Shown here: piece by piece, positions 35,080 through 42,905 of the stretch | Numbering within the stretch: the first letter of the stretch is position 1 | How the letters are laid out: each line of letters starts with the position of its first letter | The notes under the pieces: model-generated | Database searches by the model: none | What the model was told of the DNA's origin: nothing | The model's input: only the letters and a program-made list of their open reading frames with translations | NCBI GenBank assembly: GCA_936908745.1 | Contig: CAKZFX010000012.1 | Span: 178,986 to 242,985, forward strand | Direction of reading: 5' to 3' | DNA from: an uncultured Chitinophagaceae bacterium | Lineage (GTDB): Bacteria > Bacteroidota > Bacteroidia > Chitinophagales > Chitinophagaceae | Length of the DNA stretch: 64,000 nucleotides | Made by a program: the position numbers and the translations under genes

Positions 35080-35400
35080 TTATACACCAAAGAATGAACG
35101 GATAACAGTCGCCACTATTACCAGGAACACACAACTTCCAAACCAGGCGGCTGCTACTTTACCTGTATCATGGTCGCCGCTGTTCCATTTTTGGTACACT
35201 TTTACGGCCCCAATCAACCCCACAATAGCCCCAACGGCATACATCAGGTTTACACCTGCAGCAAAATAGCTTCGTACTTTTGTATTGGCTTCATTAATAC
35301 CAGCGTTGCCATCTTGCGCCAACGCTGATATTGTAAAGAGCAACAATAAAATGGAGATAGCTCCGTAAATCAATTTTTTACTTCCAATCACTTTTTTCAT
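35080..35400 (-). CDS. traE: Conjugative transposon protein TraE (DUF4134)
   Basis: A 106-residue protein if started at the ATG at 35400 (MKKVIGSKKLIYG); the longer frame to 35463 has no family support. It contains a signal-like N-terminus (ending ALAQ) and the DUF4134 core: GINEANTKVRSYFAAGVNL, MYAVGAIVGLIGAVKVYQKW and a second helix AAAWFGSCVFLVIVATVI. This is the pilin-like VirB2-type component of Bacteroidota transfer systems. It is 102 nt downstream of the 152-residue membrane protein gene. Confidence 0.92.
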   Translation of the reverse strand: MKKVIGSKKLIYGAISILLLLFTISALAQDGNAGINEANTKVRSYFAAGVNLMYAVGAIVGLIGAVKVYQKWNSGDHDTGKVAAAWFGSCVFLVIVATVIRSFFGV

Positions 35401-35502
35401 ACACACATTAATTTTGAGAAATGAATAAAAGAAAGAATGCTTCATTATACTAACCCATCGCACTTGATTTTCCTGCCCGCAGATAATGAAGCATTACTTT
35501 CA

Positions 35503-35961
35503 TCAGCGCCAGATAAATTGCATATCCGCTACTGCAAACCTTTCAGGAAAATACTGGTTTAGTAACCCTGATATTGCAGCTTCTGCCTTAGTCTTATATT
35601 CTGCACCGTTTACGAATGGATATTTTTCCAATATTTTTTTAATAGCAAAACAAATTTCCTCTTTAGGGGCTTGAGGTTTTATTTCAGCCAGATAAGCATT
35701 TAATTCGTCCCAAAATGGTTGGAGCATACCATTTACATCACTAAGCTGTTCTTTTGGTAAAAAATCCGTATGAACACTTGCTGTAAACTGCTTTTTAATT
35801 TCAGCTACCGGAATAGCCTCACTTTTATTGTCAATTCTTTTTATACCAACTATGGAAAGTATTTCCCACCGAAAATATTTGAATGCAATATATCCGTAAT
35901 AGCAAATTAAGGCAAACAACAGAGCTGTGATGTATTGACTCCATGATATTGATTGTAACAT
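35503..35961 (-). CDS. ICE membrane protein of unknown function
   Basis: A 152-residue protein with one N-terminal membrane helix (about 10-28, ITALLFALICYYGYIAFKYF), then a helical, mostly cytosolic or periplasmic domain (LPKEQLSDVNGMLQPFWDEL, EEICFAIKKILEKYPF). It is the first gene of the tra operon in this window, upstream of traE. Similar proteins stand at this position in transfer operons of Chitinophagaceae, but I do not recognise a named family. The shared motif at 36038-36057 lies 77 nt upstream. Confidence 0.7.
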   Translation of the reverse strand: MLQSISWSQYITALLFALICYYGYIAFKYFRWEILSIVGIKRIDNKSEAIPVAEIKKQFTASVHTDFLPKEQLSDVNGMLQPFWDELNAYLAEIKPQAPKEEICFAIKKILEKYPFVNGAEYKTKAEAAISGLLNQYFPERFAVADMQFIWR

Positions 35962-36037
35962 AATATCGTCAAACTTTAGTTATGAATTTGTACCATTAAC
36001 AGGAATACAAAAACATTTCCAAAAACTGCGAATTTGA

Positions 36038-36057
36038 GATAGGTGCAGTAGGACTAC
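36038..36057 (-). promoter_or_regulatory. Shared upstream motif (copy 3, start of tra operon)
   Basis: Plus-strand GATAGGTGCAGTAGGACTAC. The last ten bases are identical to the copy before traF. On the minus strand the motif is followed about 22 nt later by TTTTTGGAAA, the same spacing as before traF. It lies at the front of the tra operon. Confidence 0.45.
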
Positions 36058-36086
36058 CTGAAGGGTGAAAAGGCCTGAAAGCGGAA

Positions 36087-36320
36087 TCAATCATATTCCG
36101 TCATGAGCAGTTCGGATGGGGAAATTTCTAATGCCTTTGCTAATTGCAGGATTGTAGTAAATGTTATATTAATCTGACCTTTTTCAATTTTCGAAATCTT
36201 GCTATTATCAATATCACAGGCATACGACAATTCCCGGAGACTTAGATTTTTCGCCTCCCGGAGCTTTCTAATGTTTGCACCTAACTTTTTCAGATTGCCT
36301 TTGTCGCTTTGCCGAATCAT
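36087..36320 (-). CDS. XRE-family transcriptional regulator
   Basis: A 77-residue Cro/CI-type helix-turn-helix protein: LGANIRKLREAKNLSLRELS, then YACDIDNSKISKIEKGQINI and LQLAKALEISPSELL. It is almost only the DNA-binding domain. It is divergent from the 72-residue gene at 36412, with a hairpin at 36364-36383 between them, and lies just upstream of the tra operon. It is a candidate repressor of transfer or of itself (inference). Confidence 0.92.
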   Translation of the reverse strand: MIRQSDKGNLKKLGANIRKLREAKNLSLRELSYACDIDNSKISKIEKGQINITFTTILQLAKALEISPSELLMTEYD

Positions 36321-36363
36321 GTTAAATAATGAGTTGGCAAGATGACCTAATCAGGCATAATAA

Positions 36364-36383
36364 TTGCGGTCTAATAAGGCCGC
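36364..36383. promoter_or_regulatory. Inverted repeat between divergent regulator and small gene
   Basis: TGCGGTC, six bases TAATAA, GGCCGCA: a 7-bp stem with one T-G wobble, between the start of the XRE gene and the start of the plus-strand small gene. It is a possible operator or attenuator. Confidence 0.4.
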
Positions 36384-36411
36384 AGTTGGTAATTACTTAT
36401 AAGCTTTAGCA

Positions 36412-36630
36412 GTGAAAGTTGAATTATTCATAAGAAGTCCGCTACAAAATCACCCGTTAACTCAGGGATTTCAAGACATGTGCAGCCGTCTTTGTTATAG
36501 TAACATGGAGCAACTGCTTAACTGGCCGGTAAGCCATCTGCTGAAATTGGATGGATTTACATACCATCATTACCAGGAACTGTGGAAGTATCTTGCCAAA
36601 AATAACCTTCTGAGGCTATTGAAATATTGA
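36412..36630 (+). CDS. Small protein with RpoA-CTD/helix-hairpin-helix-like fold pattern
   Basis: A 72-residue protein. The segment LLNWPVSHLLKLDGFTYHHY, then ELWKYLAKNNLLRLL, resembles the helix-hairpin-helix arrangement of the RNA polymerase alpha C-terminal domain and of small DNA-binding proteins common in Bacteroidota elements. It is divergent from the XRE regulator and convergent with the 403-residue gene. The function is not known; the frame, start context and compositional pattern make it a likely real gene. Confidence 0.6.
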   Translation: MKVELFIRSPLQNHPLTQGFQDMCSRLCYSNMEQLLNWPVSHLLKLDGFTYHHYQELWKYLAKNNLLRLLKY

Positions 36631-36663
36631 TTTGATTTTGCGATGTGGCAAGCAATATGAGTC

Positions 36664-37875
36664 TTACAATTTACTCAAAATATGAATCCATTTATGGAGC
36701 ATATCCTTCATCACATCTATTGTTGCTTTGTCAGGCGCATGATACTTTGTTTCTAAACTGCCAAATGAAATTTCTTCCCGCTGCAAAGTGGTGAAGGTTT
36801 TGGCAACAGTACGCAGCATGGGTGCCACGGTGCGGTTGATAATAATTTTATCAACCACTAAAAGCCGGATGAGCAAGCCCAACTTAGCAACAGACAGTGT
36901 TGTATTGATTTTGCTTTCAGGCTCAGTTCCGGCTGAAATTGCTGCCTGCGTAAAATGGCCTGCCTCACAGTATTTTATTTCTTCTGTAATCCAGGTACTC
37001 ACCTGTTCTTTCAGCGCAGGCATATTATCATCATAGTAATAATTTACTCTTACGGGTAATTGATTTATACTTTTTAATTCGGAACGAAGCATTAATATTT
37101 TTTCAGATTTTAATGTAATATCCGATACCAGATTAACCAACCTGTCAAACTCATATATAACGAACCCCGAAGAATTAAAGTTATAGTAGTATAATAGCTT
37201 TCTAATACTGTCGGTTGCAGGATTCACTTCTTTTAAAAGTTCCTGTAGCAATTCCTTTTCATAAAAATGCAACCGGTATGTAACCGGCAGATTCTCGTTT
37301 TCGAATGACCTTATAAAATGATTATACAGCGTTTCTGTAAGTAATTGTTCCATCAAATCTGATGAACTCAATTTAAACCGTAAGTCTTCTGATAAAATAT
37401 TAATTTCTTTTTTGAAAAATGATATTAACACATCCGGTACTTTTTCATTTTTATCAAAATAAGTCCCAAAATATTCTTGTATAAAATGAAGTGCCTTTAA
37501 CAACTCCTGTGTTAACAAACCGGGTTGTTTATCATTTATAGAAACTGGGGAGCAGGAGCAGACTAAAGAAACTTTGTCTAATAATTTTGTCAGCATTAAT
37601 TGAACCATCCGTATGAACTCCTCTTTATCTTTTGCATGATACCTGCCAATCATTTCATCTAAAATCAATCGCTGCAGATTTTCTGCAGTATTACCCCACT
37701 TATTAAATAGCTCAACAAAAATGCCAGTATCTGGCATACAAGAATTGCTATCCGCATCAGTAAACCCGCCAGCAAGTGATAAGTTCCATTGGTGAAGTAT
37801 TTCAGTGGCAGATGTCAACTCCATTTTCTCTTTTGCTTCTGCAACAGAAGCAATGCCATTCTCCCTTTTTGACAT
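36664..37875 (-). CDS. Hypothetical protein, 403 residues
   Basis: Not recognised. A largely helical, cytosolic-looking protein with no signal peptide or membrane segment and no nucleotide-binding motif. Blocks of note: EILHQWNLSLAGGF near the start, an acidic helix region LLTETLYNHFIRSFENENLP and, near the C-terminus, LSVAKLGLLIRLLVVDKIII followed by NRTVAPMLRTVAKTFTT. Similar hypothetical proteins seem to be carried next to transfer genes of Bacteroidota elements. It is convergent with the 72-residue gene and stands alone. Confidence 0.65.
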   Translation of the reverse strand: MSKRENGIASVAEAKEKMELTSATEILHQWNLSLAGGFTDADSNSCMPDTGIFVELFNKWGNTAENLQRLILDEMIGRYHAKDKEEFIRMVQLMLTKLLDKVSLVCSCSPVSINDKQPGLLTQELLKALHFIQEYFGTYFDKNEKVPDVLISFFKKEINILSEDLRFKLSSSDLMEQLLTETLYNHFIRSFENENLPVTYRLHFYEKELLQELLKEVNPATDSIRKLLYYYNFNSSGFVIYEFDRLVNLVSDITLKSEKILMLRSELKSINQLPVRVNYYYDDNMPALKEQVSTWITEEIKYCEAGHFTQAAISAGTEPESKINTTLSVAKLGLLIRLLVVDKIIINRTVAPMLRTVAKTFTTLQREEISFGSLETKYHAPDKATIDVMKDMLHKWIHILSKL

Positions 37876-38000
37876 GATGTTTAATTTGGTATTGCGAATA
37901 CCAAATAACTATCAAATTATAAACCCTTTGCTATACGCAAAACTTACTATTTCACTCCGTAAAATTGACTATTTTATGCAATTTCATCCAGCTACGCATT

Positions 38001-38981
38001 TCATACCATATCCAGTTTTCTGCTGAGTTCTAAGCGATTAGACACCTGTGCCTTTTCAAAGATATTTTGTACATGCTTTGCAACTGTTCGTTCTGCTATA
38101 AACAGCATTTCAGCAATTTGCTTATGTGAATAGCCTTTATATACCAGTATTGCAATTTCAATTTCACGGGTAGTAAAACTGTAAAGTTTACAATTTTGTG
38201 CCAACCGTTCTTCCCTGCTTATTCTTTCCAGTTCCTGTGTTCTTTTACTCACTTCTTCCTGTAATTGCTCATTCCATGTTAGCAGTTGTTCTTCCGATTC
38301 AATTAACCGCTGATGTTCTGCCTTTAGCAATGTAATATGTTGTTTTAACTGTAATGCAAGCAGCAATAAAAAACCAGTATTTGTAGTAGTTGCTTCAATG
38401 GCCTGCCCTAAATTAAAATAGTCTATTACGGGCAGTCCAACCCAGGGTGTAAGGCTCAGGAATAGAACAGCAACTTCTTCTTTTGCGGCCTTTGTTTTAA
38501 AGTTATTTTGATACTTAAACTTTACGGCGCTGGTTAAAGTAATAATAACCCATACAGCGTAAAGTACAGGAATTATAAGCAGATTTTTTGCCACATCCAG
38601 GTTGCCTGAAATAACAAAAAGTAAAACAAAAATCAGGTAGGGAACCACGAGGAAAAATATAACACCCCTGTATGCATGAAACCGCATTTTTTCCAGCGAA
38701 AAAGCATTAAATACATAGTATGGGAAATAACAAGGGGTGATAAACCCGGTTGCATAAGCAATGGATAATTGTACATAATAAGAGCCTGGGATATTAGGGT
38801 CTGGCAGGAAGCCGCCGGTAACATTGTAGAGAATCAACAATAAAATAAGGACGATGTTTAAGATGCTGGATTTATCATCCGGTCTTGCAAGTCGGTAAAT
38901 AACAAGATATAAAAGGATAACAGTCTCTATACAAATGAACAGAAACGTTATAATATGCATTTGGGTACCCGGCAAAAGCAT
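38001..38981 (-). CDS. Membrane-bound LuxR-family transcriptional regulator
   Basis: A 326-residue protein with six or seven membrane helices in the first 205 residues, a coiled coil at about 215-250 (LKAEHQRLIESEEQLLTWNE) and a C-terminal LuxR-type helix-turn-helix: FTTREIEIAILVYKGYSHKQ then IAEMLFIAERTVAKHVQNIF. This is a one-component membrane sensor that would bind DNA directly. The ligand is not known. It is 15 nt downstream of the GNAT gene, so both may be transcribed together. Confidence 0.9.
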   Translation of the reverse strand: MLLPGTQMHIITFLFICIETVILLYLVIYRLARPDDKSSILNIVLILLLILYNVTGGFLPDPNIPGSYYVQLSIAYATGFITPCYFPYYVFNAFSLEKMRFHAYRGVIFFLVVPYLIFVLLFVISGNLDVAKNLLIIPVLYAVWVIITLTSAVKFKYQNNFKTKAAKEEVAVLFLSLTPWVGLPVIDYFNLGQAIEATTTNTGFLLLLALQLKQHITLLKAEHQRLIESEEQLLTWNEQLQEEVSKRTQELERISREERLAQNCKLYSFTTREIEIAILVYKGYSHKQIAEMLFIAERTVAKHVQNIFEKAQVSNRLELSRKLDMV

Positions 38982-38996
38982 AACCTTGCAATTTAG

Positions 38997-39566
38997 TTAC
39001 GGCATTTTCATACAATACAGCTTATATCCAAAATCCAATTCCCGGTATATTTTAAACCCATGCTTCTCATACCAGGGAATATTTTTTGTGGTAGATGTTT
39101 CGAGGCAAATTGTCCTGTTTTCCGAAAGGCCTTTTTGAATAATTTCATTGAGCAACTTGCTGCCGGTACCATGGCCTTGCTGGGATGGCTCTACTCCTAT
39201 AAACCATAAATAATAAAGAGGGACATCAGGGTGTATTTTTTGGATGGCTGATTCACGGCTGATTGCTTTCTTAATATTTAAAAGCCCTGTAACTGAAAGG
39301 GCCATTTTTGCATCGAGCAGTATCGTCTTTAGGGTAACTTTTTTTCTATCCGGAATAACAACTAATGCACATGCTTTTCTATCATCTGAAATAAAAACAT
39401 CACCAAATAAATTACAGATATCAAATGAGTATTCCATCAGGCGTTTTAAACGTTGCTCTTTTTTTTCATCTTGCTTAATTATGTAATTGACACTCTTGTT
39501 GTCAACAAAAGACCGGGTTAAAATATCAGCCACCAATTCTTTGTCATTTAATGTTGCTCTCATCAT
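38997..39566 (-). CDS. GNAT-family N-acetyltransferase
   Basis: A 189-residue acetyltransferase. The acetyl-CoA site is visible as VEPSQQGHGTGSKLL (motif A, Q-x-x-G-x-G), followed by ICLETSTTKNIPWYEKHGFK, the usual motif B ending before the last strand. The substrate is unknown; candidates are a small molecule or a protein N-terminus. It precedes the LuxR regulator on the same strand, and 210 nt separate it from the divergent AraC-type gene. Confidence 0.92.
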   Translation of the reverse strand: MMRATLNDKELVADILTRSFVDNKSVNYIIKQDEKKEQRLKRLMEYSFDICNLFGDVFISDDRKACALVVIPDRKKVTLKTILLDAKMALSVTGLLNIKKAISRESAIQKIHPDVPLYYLWFIGVEPSQQGHGTGSKLLNEIIQKGLSENRTICLETSTTKNIPWYEKHGFKIYRELDFGYKLYCMKMP

Positions 39567-39775
39567 GGCTCCATTGGTTATGTATATAAATGATTGACTC
39601 TCAATTTTTATACCGATTATGGCAAAACCGGGCCTTTGTTACATAATACTGCTGGAAATCAGGGTCTAAAATTCAACAACCTTTCAAAATAGGGCCATGG
39701 CTTTACTTAAAATAGCGATATTGCAACCGGTAGCAATACCAATAATTAAATTCATTCTCATACGTATAAACACTT

Positions 39776-40345
39776 ATGGTATTATTTATAAAGAACATGG
39801 TTTGCAATCGCTGTGTAATGGCCGTTAGTCAGGAGCTTGAAAAATTGAACCTGAAAACAACCCGGATGAACCTGGGAGAGGTTGAATTGCAAAAAGAGCC
39901 AACAGCAAAACAATTACAACAACTGGCCGACAGATTGAATTTATTGGGCTTTGAAATTCTTGATGACCAGAACCAAAAGCAAATTGAGAAAATTAAAGGC
40001 TTATTAATTAAGAAAGTTCAGTCAGGCGAAATAGAAGAGCATTTTAGCATCATTCAATTTTTAAGCTCTGCTTTGAATAAAGACTATAGTTATATTTCCC
40101 GCCTGTTTTCTGAGGTAGAAGGCATAACTGTTGAACACTTCTTTCTTCTCCAGAAAATTGAGAAAGTAAAAGAATGGCTGGTATATGGCGAAATGAACCT
40201 GAGTGAAACTTCTTACAAGTTAGGATATAGCAGTGTGGCACACTTATCTTCCCAATTCAAAAAAATTACCGGGCTTACACCGAGTCATTTCAAAAAATTA
40301 GGCTCTTCTCATCGCAAACCTTTAGATAAGGTGAAAATCAAATAG
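39776..40345 (+). CDS. AraC-family regulator with HMA-like N-terminal domain
   Basis: A 189-residue protein. The first 65 residues have a heavy-metal-associated-like fold pattern (FIKNMVCNRCVMAVSQEL, C10 and C13 as a CxxC site). The C-terminal 100 residues are an AraC-type DNA-binding domain (NLSETSYKLGYSSVAHLSSQ and GLTPSHFKKL). A metal-binding CxxC domain fused to an AraC reader suggests direct metal sensing. It lies at the front of the metal-resistance genes and 76 nt before the HMA membrane protein, so it is a candidate activator of them. Confidence 0.88.
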   Translation: MVLFIKNMVCNRCVMAVSQELEKLNLKTTRMNLGEVELQKEPTAKQLQQLADRLNLLGFEILDDQNQKQIEKIKGLLIKKVQSGEIEEHFSIIQFLSSALNKDYSYISRLFSEVEGITVEHFFLLQKIEKVKEWLVYGEMNLSETSYKLGYSSVAHLSSQFKKITGLTPSHFKKLGSSHRKPLDKVKIK

Positions 40346-40420
40346 GTATAACTCTTTTCCATAATTCTATAACATTTAGTGAAATATTGAATAGAACTTT
40401 GTGTCGTGAATTAATAAACT

Positions 40421-41161
40421 ATGACACATACATATTCCGTCACCGGTATGACCTGTACCGGTTGCCAGGCTAAAGTGCAAAGCCTTTTATCAAAAGTACC
40501 AGGTGTAAAAAATGTAACTATTGATTTGCCAAAAGGAGAAGCCGCTATTGACATGGATAAGCATATTTCGACTCAGCAATTCAAGGAAGCTTTAAAAGAG
40601 TATCCTAAATATCAATTCTCTGAAACAAATCATCTGCATCAAAATGTAATATCAGCTTTATCTGAGGAAGAAACAAAATCCTGGTTTCAAACCTATAAAC
40701 CCATACTGCTGATTTTTGGATATATCACGGGCATTACATTGCTGGAAGAATGGGTGCAGGGAGATTTTATATGGATGCGCTGGATGAATCATTTTATGGC
40801 AGGGTTCTTTTTGGTTTTCTCCTTTTTTAAATTACTTAACCTGAAAGGCTTTGCTGAGAGTTACAGCATGTATGATATAGTAGCAAAACGGTGGAACGGA
40901 TGGGGCTATGTTTATGCTTTTACTGAACTGGCTTTAGGCTTGGCCTTTTTAACCGGGTTCAATCCAATCCTTACCAATACCGTTACCTTTGCAGTAATGA
41001 CGGTTAGCATTATAGGGGTTTTGCAAAGCGTTTTTAACAAACGAAAAATAAAATGTGCCTGTCTTGGTGCTGTATTTAATTTACCCATGAGTACCATCAC
41101 CATTATTGAAGATTTACTGATGATTGGCATGAGTGGAACAATGCTACTAACTATGTTATAA
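40421..41161 (+). CDS. HMA domain-MauE/DoxX-like membrane protein
   Basis: A 246-residue protein. Residues 1-70 are a heavy-metal-associated domain with GMTCTGCQAKV (C12, C15). Then follow four or five membrane helices of the MauE/DoxX type, with a conserved KIKCACLGAVFNLPMST loop carrying two cysteines near residue 210. The fusion suggests metal delivery to or reduction at the membrane. Such HMA-MauE proteins accompany copper or mercury genes in Bacteroidota. Its stop overlaps the ATG of a 27-codon frame (TAATG). Confidence 0.88.
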   Translation: MTHTYSVTGMTCTGCQAKVQSLLSKVPGVKNVTIDLPKGEAAIDMDKHISTQQFKEALKEYPKYQFSETNHLHQNVISALSEEETKSWFQTYKPILLIFGYITGITLLEEWVQGDFIWMRWMNHFMAGFFLVFSFFKLLNLKGFAESYSMYDIVAKRWNGWGYVYAFTELALGLAFLTGFNPILTNTVTFAVMTVSIIGVLQSVFNKRKIKCACLGAVFNLPMSTITIIEDLLMIGMSGTMLLTML

Positions 41162-41244
41162 TGACTGTAATAAAATCAATAGGGCAATTTGTCTGGAAAA
41201 TCTTTAAAGCTCTCTTTGTAAGGAAAAAGGATTGCTGTAAATGA
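41161..41244 (+). CDS. Putative 27-residue peptide with C-terminal CCK
   Basis: A short frame, MTVIKSIGQFVWKIFKALFV then RKKDCCK, starting inside the stop codon of the HMA-MauE gene. The first 20 residues could form an amphipathic or membrane helix, and the two cysteines near the end could bind metal. Translational coupling and composition are the only support; it is too short for a family call. Confidence 0.45.
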   Translation: MTVIKSIGQFVWKIFKALFVRKKDCCK

Positions 41245-41374
41245 TTATTGACTAAAGGATTAACTTACTGAACTCATGTGCAGAACTGATATTTATCATG
41301 TGTTTCGCTGGATTAATTCCGTTCTTTTGTATCTTGATAATTTAAATCATGCAAAAAACTAAATAGATTTATTA

Positions 41375-41382
41375 TAACTTTG
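41375..41382 (+). promoter_or_regulatory. -7 promoter box directly before the HYC_CC_PP gene
   Basis: TAACTTTG, an exact match to TAnnTTTG, six bases before the ATG at 41389. If used, the transcript would be nearly leaderless. No -33 TTTG is at the usual distance. Confidence 0.5.
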
Positions 41383-41388
41383 AAGTAA

Positions 41389-41787
41389 ATGAAAAGGTTT
41401 GCCGCAGCCATATTAGCAGTTTTATACATCAGCACTTCCGCTGGTGCTACAGTGCATCTGCACTACTGTATGGGCAAACTGGCTGATTGGAGTTTAGGAC
41501 AAAAGGAATCCAAAACCTGTGGCAACTGTGGCATGAAGACCAATGAGGCAAAAGAAAAAGGCTGTTGCAATGACGAAAACAAGTTTTTAAAAAACGATAC
41601 TGACCAGAAAGCGGCAGAAGCAGGGCTGCAACTACTTCAAATACTTGCAATAGATTTACCTGTTTCATTTGTTGATGGCCCTTCCTTCAATCTTACTTCT
41701 ATCCCGGAAGATTATCCTGTAAGCAATGCCCCTCCCCGAAGTAATGGCGTTGCAGTTTACATACTTAACAGAACTTTCCTTATTTAA
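41389..41787 (+). CDS. HYC_CC_PP-type secreted protein
   Basis: A 132-residue protein with a signal peptide and the HYC (LHYCMGK), CC (KGCCND) and proline (APPRSN) marks that give this Bacteroidota family its name, plus CGNCG. It is a small, probably periplasmic or surface-exposed, cysteine/histidine-containing protein of metal-resistance clusters. The role is unknown, and copper binding is likely from the residues. It is followed after 99 nt by the secreted HMA protein. Confidence 0.85.
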   Translation: MKRFAAAILAVLYISTSAGATVHLHYCMGKLADWSLGQKESKTCGNCGMKTNEAKEKGCCNDENKFLKNDTDQKAAEAGLQLLQILAIDLPVSFVDGPSFNLTSIPEDYPVSNAPPRSNGVAVYILNRTFLI

Positions 41788-41886
41788 AGTTTATCTCCTT
41801 CTTTAAGCCAGGCAATTCAATTGTCGGGCTATCGGCATTTACATGTGCCTGACAAAACAGATTTCCTAACATTTAAAAATTAAAGA

Positions 41887-42258
41887 ATGAAAACGCTTAA
41901 AATGCTTTTTACTGTGGCTATTGTATTAGTTACAGTATCATTTGCCAATGCACAAAGCGACAAAACAGAAAGAACCATTGGCATTAAAACTGAAAAAGTA
42001 AAAGTATCCGGTACATGCGGCATGGATAAAAGACGAATTGAAACTGCGGCATACTCAGTAGATGGGATAAAGTCGGCTGTGTGGAATGAATACACACAAA
42101 TACTTGTTTTAAAATTCAGTGTATTTAAAAAAGAAGCTGGAGATAAAGCCCAGAGAAGCATAGCAGCTGCCGGAAACGATACTGAAAAGTATAAAGCAGA
42201 TGACTCAGTTTACAACAAGCTGCCTGATTGCTGCCATTACAGAACCATGCAGTTGTAG
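41887..42258 (+). CDS. Secreted heavy-metal-associated (HMA) domain protein
   Basis: A 123-residue protein with signal peptide (cleavage after ANAQ) and an HMA-like fold (KVKVSGTCGMDKRRIETAAY, one Cys in the metal loop instead of CxxC, then VDGIKSAVWNEYTQILVLKF). The C-terminus ends with PDCCHYRTM, which may complete a metal site. It is probably a periplasmic metallochaperone of the copper/silver system. It is followed by the HMBD protein and the pump genes. Confidence 0.85.
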   Translation: MKTLKMLFTVAIVLVTVSFANAQSDKTERTIGIKTEKVKVSGTCGMDKRRIETAAYSVDGIKSAVWNEYTQILVLKFSVFKKEAGDKAQRSIAAAGNDTEKYKADDSVYNKLPDCCHYRTMQL

Positions 42259-42340
42259 TAACCGGATTGTATATTAAATGATTTGGCTTATCAAGCCATT
42301 AAGTAATAGAAGAAATAATTAGTAAAACAAAATCAAAAAA

Positions 42341-42871
42341 ATGAAAGCAATTAAAATGCTGATGATGGCAGCTATAACCATCATGTCTTTGAACTTATTT
42401 GCACAAGACACAACAAAAATAAAAGAACAGAAGGCTGAAAAACTAAAATATGAATGCCCGATGCATCCGGATGTGGTAATGGATGGGCCGGGTAAGTGTG
42501 CTACCTGTGGTATGGACTTAACACTTTCTCCCAAAGAAAAAATGAAAAGGGAAGTAATGAAAATGTATGCTTGCCCCATGCACCCTGAAGAAACCAGCAG
42601 TAAGACCGGTAAGTGCAGCAAATGCAATATGGATTTAAAAGAAGTAAAGAAAGATAAGAAAGTATATGCCTGTTCAATGCACCCAGAAGTTACCAGTAAC
42701 CAGGCCGGAAAATGCTCAAAGTGTGGTATGGACCTAACACTTTCTCCCAAAGAAAAAATGAAAAGGGAAGTAATGAAAATATATTCCTGCCCGATGCATT
42801 CGGATGTTACAAGTAATAAACCCGGTAAATGCAGCAAATGCGGTATGGATTTAAGAGAGAAGGCAAACTAA
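42341..42871 (+). CDS. Secreted protein with four heavy-metal-binding domains
   Basis: A 176-residue protein with signal peptide and four HMBD repeats of the form C-P-M-H-P...G-K-C-x-x-C-x-M-D-L: starts near YECPMHPDVV, YACPMHPEET, YACSMHPEVT and YSCPMHSDVT. Each repeat has three cysteines, Met and His, a soft-metal site. Two linkers are identical over 46 bp in DNA (42519-42564 and 42735-42780), showing a recent internal duplication of 72 codons. A periplasmic copper/silver sponge or chaperone for the CusA pump that follows after 34 nt. Confidence 0.88.
   Translation: MKAIKMLMMAAITIMSLNLFAQDTTKIKEQKAEKLKYECPMHPDVVMDGPGKCATCGMDLTLSPKEKMKREVMKMYACPMHPEETSSKTGKCSKCNMDLKEVKKDKKVYACSMHPEVTSNQAGKCSKCGMDLTLSPKEKMKREVMKIYSCPMHSDVTSNKPGKCSKCGMDLREKAN
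42519..42564 (+). repeat. 46-bp direct repeat inside HMBD gene, copy 1
   Basis: Identical to 42735-42780, offset 216 nt (72 codons). It codes for TLSPKEKMKREVMK linking two HMBD units and shows duplication within the gene. Confidence 0.85.
42735..42780 (+). repeat. 46-bp direct repeat inside HMBD gene, copy 2
   Basis: Second copy of the repeat at 42519-42564, without any mismatch over 46 bases. Confidence 0.85.
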
Positions 42872-42905
42872 TGGTTCTATGCTTCCAAACTATTAAAATC
42901 AAGTT

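Noticed and set aside
36664..37875. Relaxase candidate among unknown ICE proteins
   Set aside because: No HUH histidine triad or tyrosine motif was seen in the 403-residue protein.
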